A stretch of DNA of 64,000 bases from Chitinophaga sp. CF418 (GTDB lineage Bacteria; Bacteroidota; Bacteroidia; Chitinophagales; Chitinophagaceae): positions 1 through 64,000 of the forward strand of contig NZ_FRCN01000011.1 of assembly GCF_900142925.1 (NCBI RefSeq). Reading direction: 5' to 3'. Below the pieces are notes generated by a model. The model was given only the letters and a program-made list of their open reading frames with translations. It searched no databases and was not told the DNA's origin. The position numbers and the translations under genes were made by a program. This document shows positions 8,612 through 17,248 of the stretch, in pieces (the first letter of the stretch is position 1; each line of letters begins with the position of its first letter).

Positions 8612-8835
8612 AACCTTCGGCCTCTATTTCATTATTGGTACCGGCAAAGGATAAATAAGATCTTATAGAAATCCCTTCTGTTCGGAGAGATATAATTGTC
8701 ACAAGCAATCTCTTCCGCGTTTACTACCTTGATATTCCAGTTTTGAAAGTAATCGCGCGTCACTGGCGTACGGGTGGGAAAGTCTTGAAGTTGGGAAATG
8801 TCTGCCATTTCCTTTCGCTTGAATAGAACTGCCAC
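8612..8835 (-). pseudogene. N-terminal remnant of an AraC-family regulator, frameshifted
   Basis: The minus strand from 8835 encodes MADISQLQDFP (Met at 8808, after nine leading residues), then NWNIKVVNAEEI and NRRDFYKI. This is the opening of Bacteroidota AraC/XylS regulators, whose ligand-binding domain begins with ...RRDFYKI followed by a beta-strand. After KILFI the frame runs into a stop (8632). A one-base shift would continue as FAGTNNEIEAEG, which fits the family, before another stop at 8610-8612. The rest of the ligand domain and the whole helix-turn-helix are missing. It is therefore a decayed 5' fragment, not a functional small protein. Confidence 0.55.
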
Positions 8836-9056
8836 TAAATTAGCTATTTATCTTAAAAAGTGACAATGGAGATAGAAGCTAGCTACTCTTTCCCACCTAT
8901 AGCCACAACAGGGTCGAGACACTACGGCCAATTTATGCAATCGTTGCCGGTAACGATTGCGTAAAAAAATCAACCAAAGCCTAATCAACCTATCATTTAA
9001 TTGCTGAAATTCAGTTTACCCCTCATTACTATCTTTCAATAATTAAAACCCACATT

Positions 9057-9941
9057 ATGAAAAACAATTCCCTCATTATTTTGCTTTGTATGGCCCTCGC
9101 CAGTTGTCAGAAGAACAATTCACTATCCCCCGGCATTGCTGACGAAAATCTGCCCTCTTTGGCTGTTGTTACTGCAGCCGCCAGCAGTGTAACAGTAAAT
9201 ACAGAGTCAGCCCTGAAATCGGCTATTAGTGCCGCGAAGGCAGGCGATATCATCACTATCAGCGGCACTATCAAACTTACCAGTACCTTACAGTTACTTA
9301 ACAGCGGCACCTCCAGCGCCAAGATCAATTTTACCGGCGGCGTGCTGGATTGTTCGGGCATCTCCTCCGGCTGGGGCGTGAAATGTAATGGGAGCTACTG
9401 GAACATTACTAACATGACTATCAAGAATGCGCCTGATTGCGGCCTTGTATTCCAGTATGGTGGTTATAACTATGTATATAACGTTACCACTTCAGGCAAT
9501 CACGATTCTGGTTTGCAGATCTACAACCAGTCGCATCACAACAACATCAGCTATTGTAACTCCAATGACAACTACGATACGCAGAATGCTGGTGAAAATG
9601 CAGATGGCTTTGCATGCAAGTTATCAGCCGGGGCAGGTAACCGCTTTGATCACTGCTCGGCCAATCACAATTCGGATGATGGCTGGGACCTGTACGGACA
9701 GCCTTCTACGGTTACCATCACCAATTGTACAGCCACCAATAATGGCTATGGCGGCAATGGAGATGGCAATGGCTTCAAATTGGGCAGCTCCGGGCAGAAC
9801 GTACCCCATACCGTTACAAACTGCACATCAAGCTACAATAAAGCATCCGGTTATGATGGAAACGGAAATACCGGTCATATTACCACCACCGGGAGCACTG
9901 GTACAGGTAATGGAAAAACGCTGTTTTACAGGATATATTAA
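9057..9941 (+). CDS. PL9-like pectate lyase, surface lipoprotein
   Basis: This is a 294-residue lipoprotein. The signal peptide MKNNSLIILLCMALASC ends in a lipobox whose Cys is residue 17. The rest is a right-handed parallel beta-helix with Asn-rich turns. The PL9 active-site pattern is visible: ENADGFACK near 180, NSDDGWDLY near 205 (the DDxxD calcium ligands) and NGFKLG near 240, whose Lys matches the catalytic base of Dickeya Pel9A. Such enzymes cleave polygalacturonate by calcium-dependent beta-elimination. It is shorter than typical PL9 enzymes but keeps the full motif set. It stands alone, with a strong terminator after it. Confidence 0.78.
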   Translation: MKNNSLIILLCMALASCQKNNSLSPGIADENLPSLAVVTAAASSVTVNTESALKSAISAAKAGDIITISGTIKLTSTLQLLNSGTSSAKINFTGGVLDCSGISSGWGVKCNGSYWNITNMTIKNAPDCGLVFQYGGYNYVYNVTTSGNHDSGLQIYNQSHHNNISYCNSNDNYDTQNAGENADGFACKLSAGAGNRFDHCSANHNSDDGWDLYGQPSTVTITNCTATNNGYGGNGDGNGFKLGSSGQNVPHTVTNCTSSYNKASGYDGNGNTGHITTTGSTGTGNGKTLFYRIY

Positions 9942-10002
9942 GACAAGGCTGGTTAGAGGAGAAGGCTGGTTTTAGACTTTCTAAAGATCCGGAAGCAACA
10001 AG

Positions 10003-10038
10003 AAAAGTCGAGACTCCTAAGATGAGTTTCGACTTTTT
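10003..10038 (+). terminator. Rho-independent terminator after the PL9-like gene
   Basis: AAAAGTCGA(G)ACTC pairs with GAGTTTCGACTTTT around a short loop and is followed by a T run. It lies 61 bases after the stop at 9941. Confidence 0.8.
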
Positions 10039-10357
10039 TGTTGCAAAAAACGGCGGACAATTCTGCAGCAACATATCTGCCTCGTTTCAGCTATTTAAAA
10101 TCGGTAACTGACAGCTCCTTTTCATATTATTATCTATTCTTCAATTTCGTGATTTTGTAAATGCTCCATGTGGATTGCCGTGCCTATGACCAATTAAGTT
10201 CGCTGTACTTTCTTCCAATATCTCATGCAACAAACCATCTCCAACAAAAATACAAACTAGTTGGTATTTCCCTTTACCAACTTCCGGCTTAACTTCGGGC
10301 TATACGTGCTCCACACATCAATATCGTTCTATCAAATACCGATAAATCATATTTGCG
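10039..10357. other. 319-bp gap upstream of the patatin-like gene
   Basis: I see no supported gene. A 53-codon open stretch on the minus strand (10141-10299) lacks a start codon, and its residues (LIGHRHGNPHGAFTKSRN at the end) match nothing I know. It may be a remnant or chance. The right part should hold the promoter of the gene at 10358, but no clear -33/-7 pair was found. Confidence 0.4.
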
Positions 10358-12892
10358 ATGGACTCATACCACAACCATAAACTCAGTTCATACTGGAACC
10401 TTTTATCGGGCAGCAATGGAAGAGTCAATGAGAATTTATTGGACAAAGCTGCAAAAAATTTCCAAACTCTGCTCCGGCTTATAGGCAAGATCTTAGCAGA
10501 TGCTGCTGTGGAACTCCTTTATCTTATAATATTCTGGTTTGTCATAACCAAAATGAACCAGGGAAGGGACTTGATTGTAAGTTTGTTTGAGCCTGACGGC
10601 ATCTATGGTGAATACAGAGTCTTATTTACAATATTAGCTGTAGTCAGCTTTTCTTTATCGATGTGGATAATTCCCGCATTTATCTTCCAACAAAGAGATG
10701 ACCATTACAACAAAACCAACCCGGGGGAATATACATCCATTTTTAAGCGTCACCTCTTTTTTTTCCATAGGACCCTGCCGCTCATACCATTTTGGTTGCT
10801 GGCTTTCGCGTTGTTTAACGGGAAGCATATCTGGCTGTGGTTTATCGGATTTTCCATTATTGAACTAATCATATTGTCTGTCATTACCAACATACACAGT
10901 TATAAAGCACGCACATGGTATATTCGCATATTAGTTATTCTGACGCTATTAGCGTGTGGCAGCACATATTATCTTTTTCACCGTACATACTTTGAAGCTA
11001 AGGTTGCATTAGCAATTCTTCTCTATTTGCTCTCCTTCCTGATGCATTTCTTTTATTATAAAAGCGATAAACTCATTATTGAACGACATGCAACGGCGGG
11101 CGGTACTCCTTTTAAGAAATACAAGGAGAACAGCGATCTTTATATATTTCTATTGGGAGTACACATAGCACTGGTTTTCGCTCTTTTCTTCTATCACACA
11201 ATTTCCGAATTTGCACCAGAATCAATACTACTATATATATTTTCACTCAATATCTTCTTTATCGATTTTGTCGCATACCTGATTAACGTAAGCAACAGGC
11301 GAAAGTTCATAGCAATGGTACTTGGGATACTAATAATAGCCCTCTATGCTCTTAGTGATTCGGTTAATCTAAACCTGGTACATTATACGTTAGATGCATG
11401 CAGCGATTCCATTGGCTGGAAAAATATAAACAGAGCAACATTTGAAGTCAAATATAAAATGTTAAAAGACGATATGGACAAAACCCCTGCCACAGTGCCC
11501 TACCCTATTATTCTGGTTGCCGGAGAAGGTGGTGGCTCAAGGGCTGGTATGTGGTTCAGTCAAAACATGATCAACTTTGACTATTATACAAGGGGTGAAT
11601 TCCGTAAACACATTTTTTCCATCTCAACTGTATCAGGAAGTTCCGTAGGGCTAAGTACCTTGTTTGCATTCTGGCAGCAAAATGGCACAGCAACAGACGT
11701 AGATAGCAGTTGGCTGCATCTACCTTCAATGGTTTATAAGAACAACTTTGTGGGCAGCTCCATTAGCGGATTATTATTTACAGATCTGTGGAAAGCATTG
11801 TTGCCCTTGGATATCAGTTCAGATGACCGCAATAGCGAACTCCAAAATGAAGAAGCGCTCTATACCCAACAAGCATGCAATGAGATTTCGGGTGGAAAAA
11901 GTACTGATATGATACTTAAGAAGAACTTCATGAGTTTCTTTTATAACAGAGATAAGAATGGCTTAACACTGCGGGTTGACCGTCCACTTGTTTTTATTAA
12001 TACATGCAGAAGCAATGATGGGCGCCGGGGAATATTCTCACCTGTTAAATTAAGTAACGATTATTTTAACGACGCCATCGATATTATTGGATATTTATAT
12101 GAAGACTCCATATGCGATTTTTCAGGGCGGAAAATTCACGGAAGTTTAAAGAAAAATATTTCACTCGTACAGGCTTGTAACACCAGCGAATTATTTCCCC
12201 TCTTCAGTGCTCCTGCCTATATTGATAGCCTGGGCAATTTCGTTGACGGAGGATATCATGAAAATTCGGGATTAAAAACAACCTTAGATGTCTATAGAAA
12301 GCTACGGGCAATGTTTTATAACGATTCTACGTATAAACATGCATATGTAATTTATATTGTATACCTTAAAAATAGCCCTTCACAGAAACAACTTTATGAT
12401 TCCCGGAAATCCGAAACACCGCTGGTGGGTCCTCTCCAAGCCTTTGCCAATCAGCCTTTCCAGGGTAGTGCTTCTTATTTTGAAGAACAAGCCAGGTTTC
12501 TTAGCAGAATTGATGAAAAAGTCAAATTTATTGAAGTAGGACTTGATCATCAGTGGGTAATTGATGCAGACTCAACGAAAGAAGGCATGAAGCCTTCACT
12601 AATTGATAAACAGATTTTAGAAGATCTCCGGACCAGCGCGGACACAGTAGATGGTAAGATAGCGCTGAATTTTCCGCTCGCACGATGGCTCTCAAATTCA
12701 ATCATACGGAGGATGCGCGTCAATGCGTCTTTGTACAGGAACCGTAATGATAGCATTTTTGGATTGCTTAACACAGTCAATAGCGTTAATCATGTACAGA
12801 CTGCTTCTCTAGAGCCGTTTAAAAGATTATCCAGCAATGTTAACAAAAAGATGGCAGTTGTCTCTGGTAAAAAGAACCGGAATTCCCCCTAA
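10358..12892 (+). CDS. Membrane-anchored patatin-like phospholipase
   Basis: This 844-residue protein has an N-terminal half with about eight to nine transmembrane helices (residues 35-350) and a C-terminal patatin-like lipase domain. The oxyanion motif GEGGGSRAG lies near residue 388. The nucleophile elbow GSSVG lies near 425, and the catalytic Asp is in VDGGYHENSG near 629, so the Ser-Asp dyad is complete. The expected activity is acyl-ester hydrolysis of phospholipids or lipids at the inner membrane, with the catalytic domain after the last helix. The gene is monocistronic: it faces a remnant on the other strand whose stop is 5 bases away. The long membrane domain is a less common architecture; its role is unknown. 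Confidence 0.87.
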   Translation: MDSYHNHKLSSYWNLLSGSNGRVNENLLDKAAKNFQTLLRLIGKILADAAVELLYLIIFWFVITKMNQGRDLIVSLFEPDGIYGEYRVLFTILAVVSFSLSMWIIPAFIFQQRDDHYNKTNPGEYTSIFKRHLFFFHRTLPLIPFWLLAFALFNGKHIWLWFIGFSIIELIILSVITNIHSYKARTWYIRILVILTLLACGSTYYLFHRTYFEAKVALAILLYLLSFLMHFFYYKSDKLIIERHATAGGTPFKKYKENSDLYIFLLGVHIALVFALFFYHTISEFAPESILLYIFSLNIFFIDFVAYLINVSNRRKFIAMVLGILIIALYALSDSVNLNLVHYTLDACSDSIGWKNINRATFEVKYKMLKDDMDKTPATVPYPIILVAGEGGGSRAGMWFSQNMINFDYYTRGEFRKHIFSISTVSGSSVGLSTLFAFWQQNGTATDVDSSWLHLPSMVYKNNFVGSSISGLLFTDLWKALLPLDISSDDRNSELQNEEALYTQQACNEISGGKSTDMILKKNFMSFFYNRDKNGLTLRVDRPLVFINTCRSNDGRRGIFSPVKLSNDYFNDAIDIIGYLYEDSICDFSGRKIHGSLKKNISLVQACNTSELFPLFSAPAYIDSLGNFVDGGYHENSGLKTTLDVYRKLRAMFYNDSTYKHAYVIYIVYLKNSPSQKQLYDSRKSETPLVGPLQAFANQPFQGSASYFEEQARFLSRIDEKVKFIEVGLDHQWVIDADSTKEGMKPSLIDKQILEDLRTSADTVDGKIALNFPLARWLSNSIIRRMRVNASLYRNRNDSIFGLLNTVNSVNHVQTASLEPFKRLSSNVNKKMAVVSGKKNRNSP

Positions 12893-12897
12893 CAACA

Positions 12898-13335
12898 CTA
12901 TTCAAGCCCGAATTTCTTTCGCAGCCAATTCCGATAATATTGATGCCATTCCTTCCCTAAAGGATGCGCTTTCTCTGGTAAAATATGGTATTCCTTTTCC
13001 GCCCTGATATTGCCGAATGCGGCGAAACCTATTCGCGGAGGACAATCATCGTCAAACAATCCAACTCCCATCAAAACAGGACATCTGATAAGTCCTGAAA
13101 GATTAATATTATCCACGAGGTTCATTGTTTGATACATCTGCTCAGCGCTGGTATTATAGTCGCGGGTATAATAGTTCATCTCATCCATATACACAGTCCG
13201 GATCTTAACATGATCAGCGAAATCACACAGGAACGGACTACCCGCAACGCAATACTTAACTGTAGTTGAGTTCCAATTTCGATTTTCTTTCCTTTCAAAA
13301 TAGTCCACTGCGTTCGAACCAGGGAAAGATTTCAC
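12898..13335 (-). pseudogene. Acetylxylan esterase (AXE1/cephalosporin deacetylase family), C-terminal remnant
   Basis: Only the C-terminal third of an AXE1-type alpha/beta hydrolase remains. Visible family segments are AGSPFLCDF (strand after the nucleophile), RCPVLMGVGLFDDDCPPRIG with the catalytic Asp, and EKAHPLGKEW with the catalytic His. The upstream half containing the GxSxG serine is absent, and the first roughly 30 residues from a GTG start do not resemble the family. An in-frame stop lies just upstream at 13339-13341. The product cannot be an active esterase. It lies divergent from the GH42 gene, so it may once have served plant polysaccharide breakdown with it. Confidence 0.75.
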
Positions 13336-13414
13336 GAACTAAAAATATAAGAAAATTTGTTTAAATCTGTGGCAGTGACAGTCCCGGACACCTCCCTATG
13401 CAAGTCCGTACTAT

Positions 13415-13441
13415 GTTTTCCCAAAGTAATAATTATATTTG
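13415..13441 (+). promoter_or_regulatory. Possible Bacteroidota-type promoter of the GH42 gene
   Basis: TATATTTG (13434-13441) matches the -7 consensus TAnnTTTG. A T-rich GTTTTC about 19 bases upstream could serve as the -33 element. The start codon of the GH42 gene is 26 bases downstream. This is assigned by pattern only. Confidence 0.4.
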
Positions 13442-13467
13442 TCATACTAACACTTAACTGAAACGTT

Positions 13468-15534
13468 ATGAAAAAAATACTGGTTGCTATTATTCTTCTT
13501 GCATCCCATAAAGAGGTTATTGCCCAGTCAGTGAAAATAGATCAGCTCCTGTATGGCGTTGCATACTACGACGAATACATGCCTTATGAGCGTCTTGAAA
13601 AAGACGTACAGATGATGAAAGAAGCCGGTATTAATGTAGTTCGCATCGCAGAATCAACCTGGAGCACAGTAGAACCGCAGGACGGTGTTTTCGATTTCTC
13701 GCATATTGACCGGGTGCTGAACGCCATGCATAAAGCCGGTATTAAGGTGATTGTAGGCACTCCTACCTATGCCGTCCCCACCTGGCTGGTAAGGAAATAT
13801 CCGGATGTGCTGGCCATCACGCCGCAAGGTCCCAGCCGCTATGGCCCTCGTCAGAATATGGATATCACCAGCGAACATTTCCTCTTTCACGCCGAACGGG
13901 TGATACGCAGGATCATGGAGCATGTAAAGGACCATCCAGCCATTATTGGTTACCAGATAGACAACGAGACCAAGCATTATAACTCAGCAGGTCCTGATAT
14001 TCAGAAGAAGTTTGCAGCATATATAAAACAGAAATTCGGCTCACTCGACAGCCTCAATAAGATCTGGGGCCTGGATTACTGGAGTAACAGGATCAACAAC
14101 TGGGAGGACTTCCCATCTATGGTTGGGTCTATCAACGCCAGCCAGACAAGCGAATTTGCGAAGTTCCAGCGAAAAGCGGTCACAGACTATCTCACATGGC
14201 AGGCAGCTATTGTCAATGAATATAAACACCCCGGGCAATTTATCACACAGAATTTTGATTTTGAATGGAAGGGGTACTCTTATGGCATACAGCCCGATGT
14301 AGATCATTTTGCTGCTGCTAAAGCACTGGATATCGCCGGTGTAGATATCTACCATCCCTCGCAGGATGCATTGACTGGTTTGGAAATTTCCTTCGGTGGC
14401 GACGTAACCCGTTCCATGAAAGGGGGTAAAAACTACCTGCTGCTGGAAACAGAAGCACAGGGCTTTCCCCAATGGGTGCCTTATCCCGATCAGCTCCGGT
14501 TGCAGGCATTCAGTCACCTGGCTTCCGGCGCCAATATGGTAGAATACTGGCACTGGCATTCCATTCATAATTCTATAGAAACGTACTGGAAAGGCTTATT
14601 AAGCCATGATTTTGAGCCGAATCCCACCTATGAGGAAGCAAAGACGATCGGCAGGGATTTTCAACGACTGAGCCCACATCTGGCCAACCTTAAAATTAAG
14701 AACAATGTAGCGGTCCTTTTCAGCAATGAAGCGCTGACAGCCTTTAACCAGTTCAAGCCCGGACGGGAAAACTATAACGACATACTCCGGCCAATGTACG
14801 ATGCGCTATACAGGATGAATGTAGGCGTTGATTTTATAGACCCTTCAAGCACCAATATAGAAGACTATAAACTACTGGTGGTGCCCGCTTTATATGCAGC
14901 GCCAGACAGCCTGCTACAACGTTTAAACCGTTTTGTACGTAACGGCGGACATATCGTATATACCTTTAAAAGCGGTTTTGCAGACCAGAACGTAAAAGTG
15001 AGGGCCAGCCGCCAGCCCGGGATCATTGGTGAGGCCTGCGGCATCTACTACAGCCAGTTCACCACTCCCCAAAATATATCTTTAAAAGGCGATCCTTACC
15101 AGGTGGGCAACGAGAATAATAAAGTAAGCACCTGGATGGAGCTGATCACGCCGACCACAGCCAAGGTGCTTGCGTACTATGATCATCCTGTATGGGGAAA
15201 ATATGCAGCCGTCACGCAGAATAACTACGGCAAAGGCCAGGCCACCTACATTGGTTCAATGCCCAGTAACACTGTAATGGAAAAAATACTAGCTGATGCT
15301 CTAAAAAATGCCGGTTTGTGGAGCGAAGAACAACAGCTTTATTTCCCCGTCATTACAAAAAAGGGCGTTAATAAATATAGCAAGGTGGTCCGTTATCTTT
15401 TCAATTATTCTGCACAACCAATTACAGTCAATTATACATTTGGAAACGGGCGTGAATTATTGCAAGGCGCAGAGGTTGATAAAAACAGCGTAATCAGGCT
15501 GGAGCCCTGGGGACTTAAGATAATAGAGGAATAA
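13468..15534 (+). CDS. GH42 family beta-galactosidase, secreted
   Basis: This 688-residue enzyme has a signal peptide (MKKILVAIILLASHKEVIAQ). The GH42 TIM barrel starts at YGVAYYDEYMPYERLEKD and shows GINVVRIAESTWSTVEP. The acid/base Glu is in YQIDNETKHYN near residue 166 and the nucleophile Glu in LLLETEAQG near 328. A trimerisation-like middle domain (NNVAVLFSNEAL) and a small C-terminal beta domain complete the family layout. It removes terminal beta-galactosyl residues in the periplasm or outside the cell, probably from plant galactans. There is no SusCD pair beside it. The neighbouring acetylxylan esterase remnant suggests a former hemicellulose/pectin locus. Confidence 0.93.
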   Translation: MKKILVAIILLASHKEVIAQSVKIDQLLYGVAYYDEYMPYERLEKDVQMMKEAGINVVRIAESTWSTVEPQDGVFDFSHIDRVLNAMHKAGIKVIVGTPTYAVPTWLVRKYPDVLAITPQGPSRYGPRQNMDITSEHFLFHAERVIRRIMEHVKDHPAIIGYQIDNETKHYNSAGPDIQKKFAAYIKQKFGSLDSLNKIWGLDYWSNRINNWEDFPSMVGSINASQTSEFAKFQRKAVTDYLTWQAAIVNEYKHPGQFITQNFDFEWKGYSYGIQPDVDHFAAAKALDIAGVDIYHPSQDALTGLEISFGGDVTRSMKGGKNYLLLETEAQGFPQWVPYPDQLRLQAFSHLASGANMVEYWHWHSIHNSIETYWKGLLSHDFEPNPTYEEAKTIGRDFQRLSPHLANLKIKNNVAVLFSNEALTAFNQFKPGRENYNDILRPMYDALYRMNVGVDFIDPSSTNIEDYKLLVVPALYAAPDSLLQRLNRFVRNGGHIVYTFKSGFADQNVKVRASRQPGIIGEACGIYYSQFTTPQNISLKGDPYQVGNENNKVSTWMELITPTTAKVLAYYDHPVWGKYAAVTQNNYGKGQATYIGSMPSNTVMEKILADALKNAGLWSEEQQLYFPVITKKGVNKYSKVVRYLFNYSAQPITVNYTFGNGRELLQGAEVDKNSVIRLEPWGLKIIEE

Positions 15535-15560
15535 TGCTGTGAACATGAGGGATCACAGCA
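15535..15560. repeat. 8-bp inverted repeat between convergent genes
   Basis: TGCTGTGA and TCACAGCA are perfect arms separated by 10 bases, directly after the GH42 stop. There is no T run, so it could be a weak terminator or a protein-binding palindrome. Confidence 0.45.
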
Positions 15561-15617
15561 ATGCTTGCTCCTATCGCCATAGATGCTGCATTCAATAAAC
15601 GCAACATAAAGCATATA

Positions 15618-16019
15618 TCATGTTCGTACCGCTATCATCGTCGCTGTCATTTTTGCGATAAGTTGTTGTTCTTCTGAATCGTAAACATAACCTTCGCAAA
15701 CAGTCAGCGTTTTGCCAGATTGCAATACTTTACCTAATGCAATAAGCTTAGAAGTTCTGGCCGGCTTTAAAAAATTCACCTTAAACTCTACGGTTAAAAC
15801 GGCTGCATCATCAGGCATCAATGTAAGAGCCGCATAACCGCAGGCGCTGTCAACAATGCTGGTAGCAACGCCTGCGTGGAAATAGCCATTTTGCTGAGTA
15901 AGCGCTTCTGTGAAGGGGCAGGATATTTTCACCATGCCTTTTTCAACAGCGGTCAACTCTGCTCCTAAAGTCTGCATCAGTCCCTGCTTATAGAAACTTT
16001 CTTTTACCCGGTTGTGCAT
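15618..16019 (-). CDS. PaaI-type hotdog-fold thioesterase
   Basis: This is a 133-residue single hotdog-domain protein. The family signature is QNGYFHAGVATSIVDSACGY, where the HxG and the Asp on the central helix form the active site, followed by VLTVEFKVNFLKPA. Such enzymes hydrolyse acyl-CoA thioesters, often aromatic or short-chain. It is the last gene of a four-gene minus-strand run (MocR, PhzF, cupin, thioesterase) with gaps of 17-24 bases between the last three. Its substrate in this context is unknown. Confidence 0.88.
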   Translation of the reverse strand: MHNRVKESFYKQGLMQTLGAELTAVEKGMVKISCPFTEALTQQNGYFHAGVATSIVDSACGYAALTLMPDDAAVLTVEFKVNFLKPARTSKLIALGKVLQSGKTLTVCEGYVYDSEEQQLIAKMTATMIAVRT

Positions 16020-16036
16020 GTATACAATTTATTTTG

Positions 16037-16360
16037 CTACAGGTAATCTTGCCTGATAGGTGTAAAAACATCCAATACTTCTCCAGCTTCTATTATTTTT
16101 ATAGAATGCTCAACATTAGCGGGTATGGAATAACTGTCCCCAGACGATAATTCATATTCCCTTCCACCAAAGCTTAGTACATATTTTCCCGAGATCACAT
16201 AGCCGCTTTGTTCGTTAGGATGCTTGTGAACAGGTACGTTATCAGTACTTTTGTACAACATCTTTGTAACCATAGAATCATTACCAATAGCCAGTACGAC
16301 AAAGTCTACCCCTAAAAATTGCCTTGATACACTATTCTCCTGTTTTACTACATTTTTCAT
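16037..16360 (-). CDS. Single-domain cupin protein
   Basis: This is a 107-residue small beta-barrel protein. The metal-binding cupin motif 1 is VPVHKHPNEQSGYVISG, with two His and a Glu/Gln position. Motif 2 is SYSIPANVEHSI, with the final His. The C-terminus (EVLDVFTPIRQDYL) is typical of quercetinase/auxin-binding-like small cupins. It is probably a metal-dependent enzyme or isomerase. It lies between PhzF (24 bases upstream) and a thioesterase (17 bases downstream), and is probably co-transcribed. Specific activity cannot be assigned. Confidence 0.87.
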   Translation of the reverse strand: MKNVVKQENSVSRQFLGVDFVVLAIGNDSMVTKMLYKSTDNVPVHKHPNEQSGYVISGKYVLSFGGREYELSSGDSYSIPANVEHSIKIIEAGEVLDVFTPIRQDYL

Positions 16361-16384
16361 ACTACTGATCTTAATTGTATAATA

Positions 16385-17170
16385 TTAAATGAATATTCCC
16401 CCTTTTAAATATAGCACCGCTCTTCCTCCCAATTCAACTCTGTCATTCAATAAACGGCAGGTAACCTCGCCACTTCGGCTTGACAACTGAAATGCATTCA
16501 GTTCAGTCTTATTTAACTGTTTCGCCCAATATGGTGTTAAGGTAGTGTGAGCAGAACCACAAACAGGATCTTCATTTATGCCAACTGCAGGGGCGAAAAA
16601 TCGGGAAACGAAATCATATGTTGTTCCTCTTGCAGTAACTATAATTCCCCTGGCCTTTATTTTGGCAATAGCAGCGAAGTCGGGCTGTATGGTACGTATA
16701 TCTTCCTCATGCTGAAACACCACCATATAGTCGGTCTTACCTTTAAATGCAGCTATTGGTTTTTTATCAGTTATTGATAACAACTCATTAGTTAGCTCAA
16801 CTTCCTCAAAGTTATCTACGGGGAAGTTGAGTAAAAACTTATCTCCCTGAACAGTCACAGGTAAAGCTCCGCTGCGTGGAGATGTAAAGTTGATCACATC
16901 TGCCTTAAAACCTTCAAGGTTACGCAAAACGTATGCAGTAGCTAGGGTTGCATGTCCACAAAGGTCTACTTCTACGCCTGGTGTAAACCATCTGATTTCA
17001 AATCCATCGCCTTTAGGTACGTAAAAAGCCGTTTCAGAGAGGTTATTTTCTACTGCGATTTTCAATAGTACATCGTCCGGAAGCCATTCCTGTAATGGGC
17101 ATACCGCTGCGGGATTGCCAGTGAATATTTTGTCTGCAAAGGCATCAACCTGGTATAATTTCAATTCCAT
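16385..17170 (-). CDS. PhzF family isomerase-like protein
   Basis: This is a 261-residue member of the PhzF/diaminopimelate-epimerase fold. The general acid/base Glu is in ENNLSETAFYV near residue 45. The two pseudo-repeats are marked by DLCGHATLATAYVL and by NEDPVCGSAHTTLTPYW. PhzF proteins catalyse isomerisation or tautomerisation of small acids. No other phenazine genes are present, so phenazine synthesis is not implied. It is the first gene after MocR, and its leader carries a repeat shared with the mocR promoter, so it is probably MocR-controlled. Confidence 0.9.
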   Translation of the reverse strand: MELKLYQVDAFADKIFTGNPAAVCPLQEWLPDDVLLKIAVENNLSETAFYVPKGDGFEIRWFTPGVEVDLCGHATLATAYVLRNLEGFKADVINFTSPRSGALPVTVQGDKFLLNFPVDNFEEVELTNELLSITDKKPIAAFKGKTDYMVVFQHEEDIRTIQPDFAAIAKIKARGIIVTARGTTYDFVSRFFAPAVGINEDPVCGSAHTTLTPYWAKQLNKTELNAFQLSSRSGEVTCRLLNDRVELGGRAVLYLKGGIFI

Positions 17171-17208
17171 AGTCCTGATTTTTTGTAAAACTAAAAAAGT
17201 AGCAATTA

Positions 17209-17247
17209 TGGATACAGATACAGATATAACTATTTATTAGGGTACAG
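17209..17247 (-). promoter_or_regulatory. Candidate MocR operator upstream of phzF-like gene
   Basis: Read on the + strand, TGGATACAGAT (17209-17219) overlaps a second ATACAGAT (17218-17225), and AGGGTACAG follows at 17239-17247. The same two elements occur before the MocR gene (18676-18714). The shared spacing class and location suggest half-sites for the GntR-type domain of the neighbouring regulator. Confidence 0.5.
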
Positions 17248-17248
17248 T

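Noticed and set aside
9427..9975. A 182-codon frame overlapping the PL9-like lyase gene
   Set aside because: It is a frame-shifted shadow of the repetitive beta-helix gene; the residues follow the repeat rather than a fold.
10141..10299. A 53-codon minus-strand open stretch ending in GAFTKSRN
   Set aside because: It has no start codon and matches nothing I recognise; it is mentioned only in the gap entry.
16385..17170. PhzF as evidence of phenazine synthesis
   Set aside because: No other phz genes are nearby; PhzF homologues are widespread in unrelated pathways.
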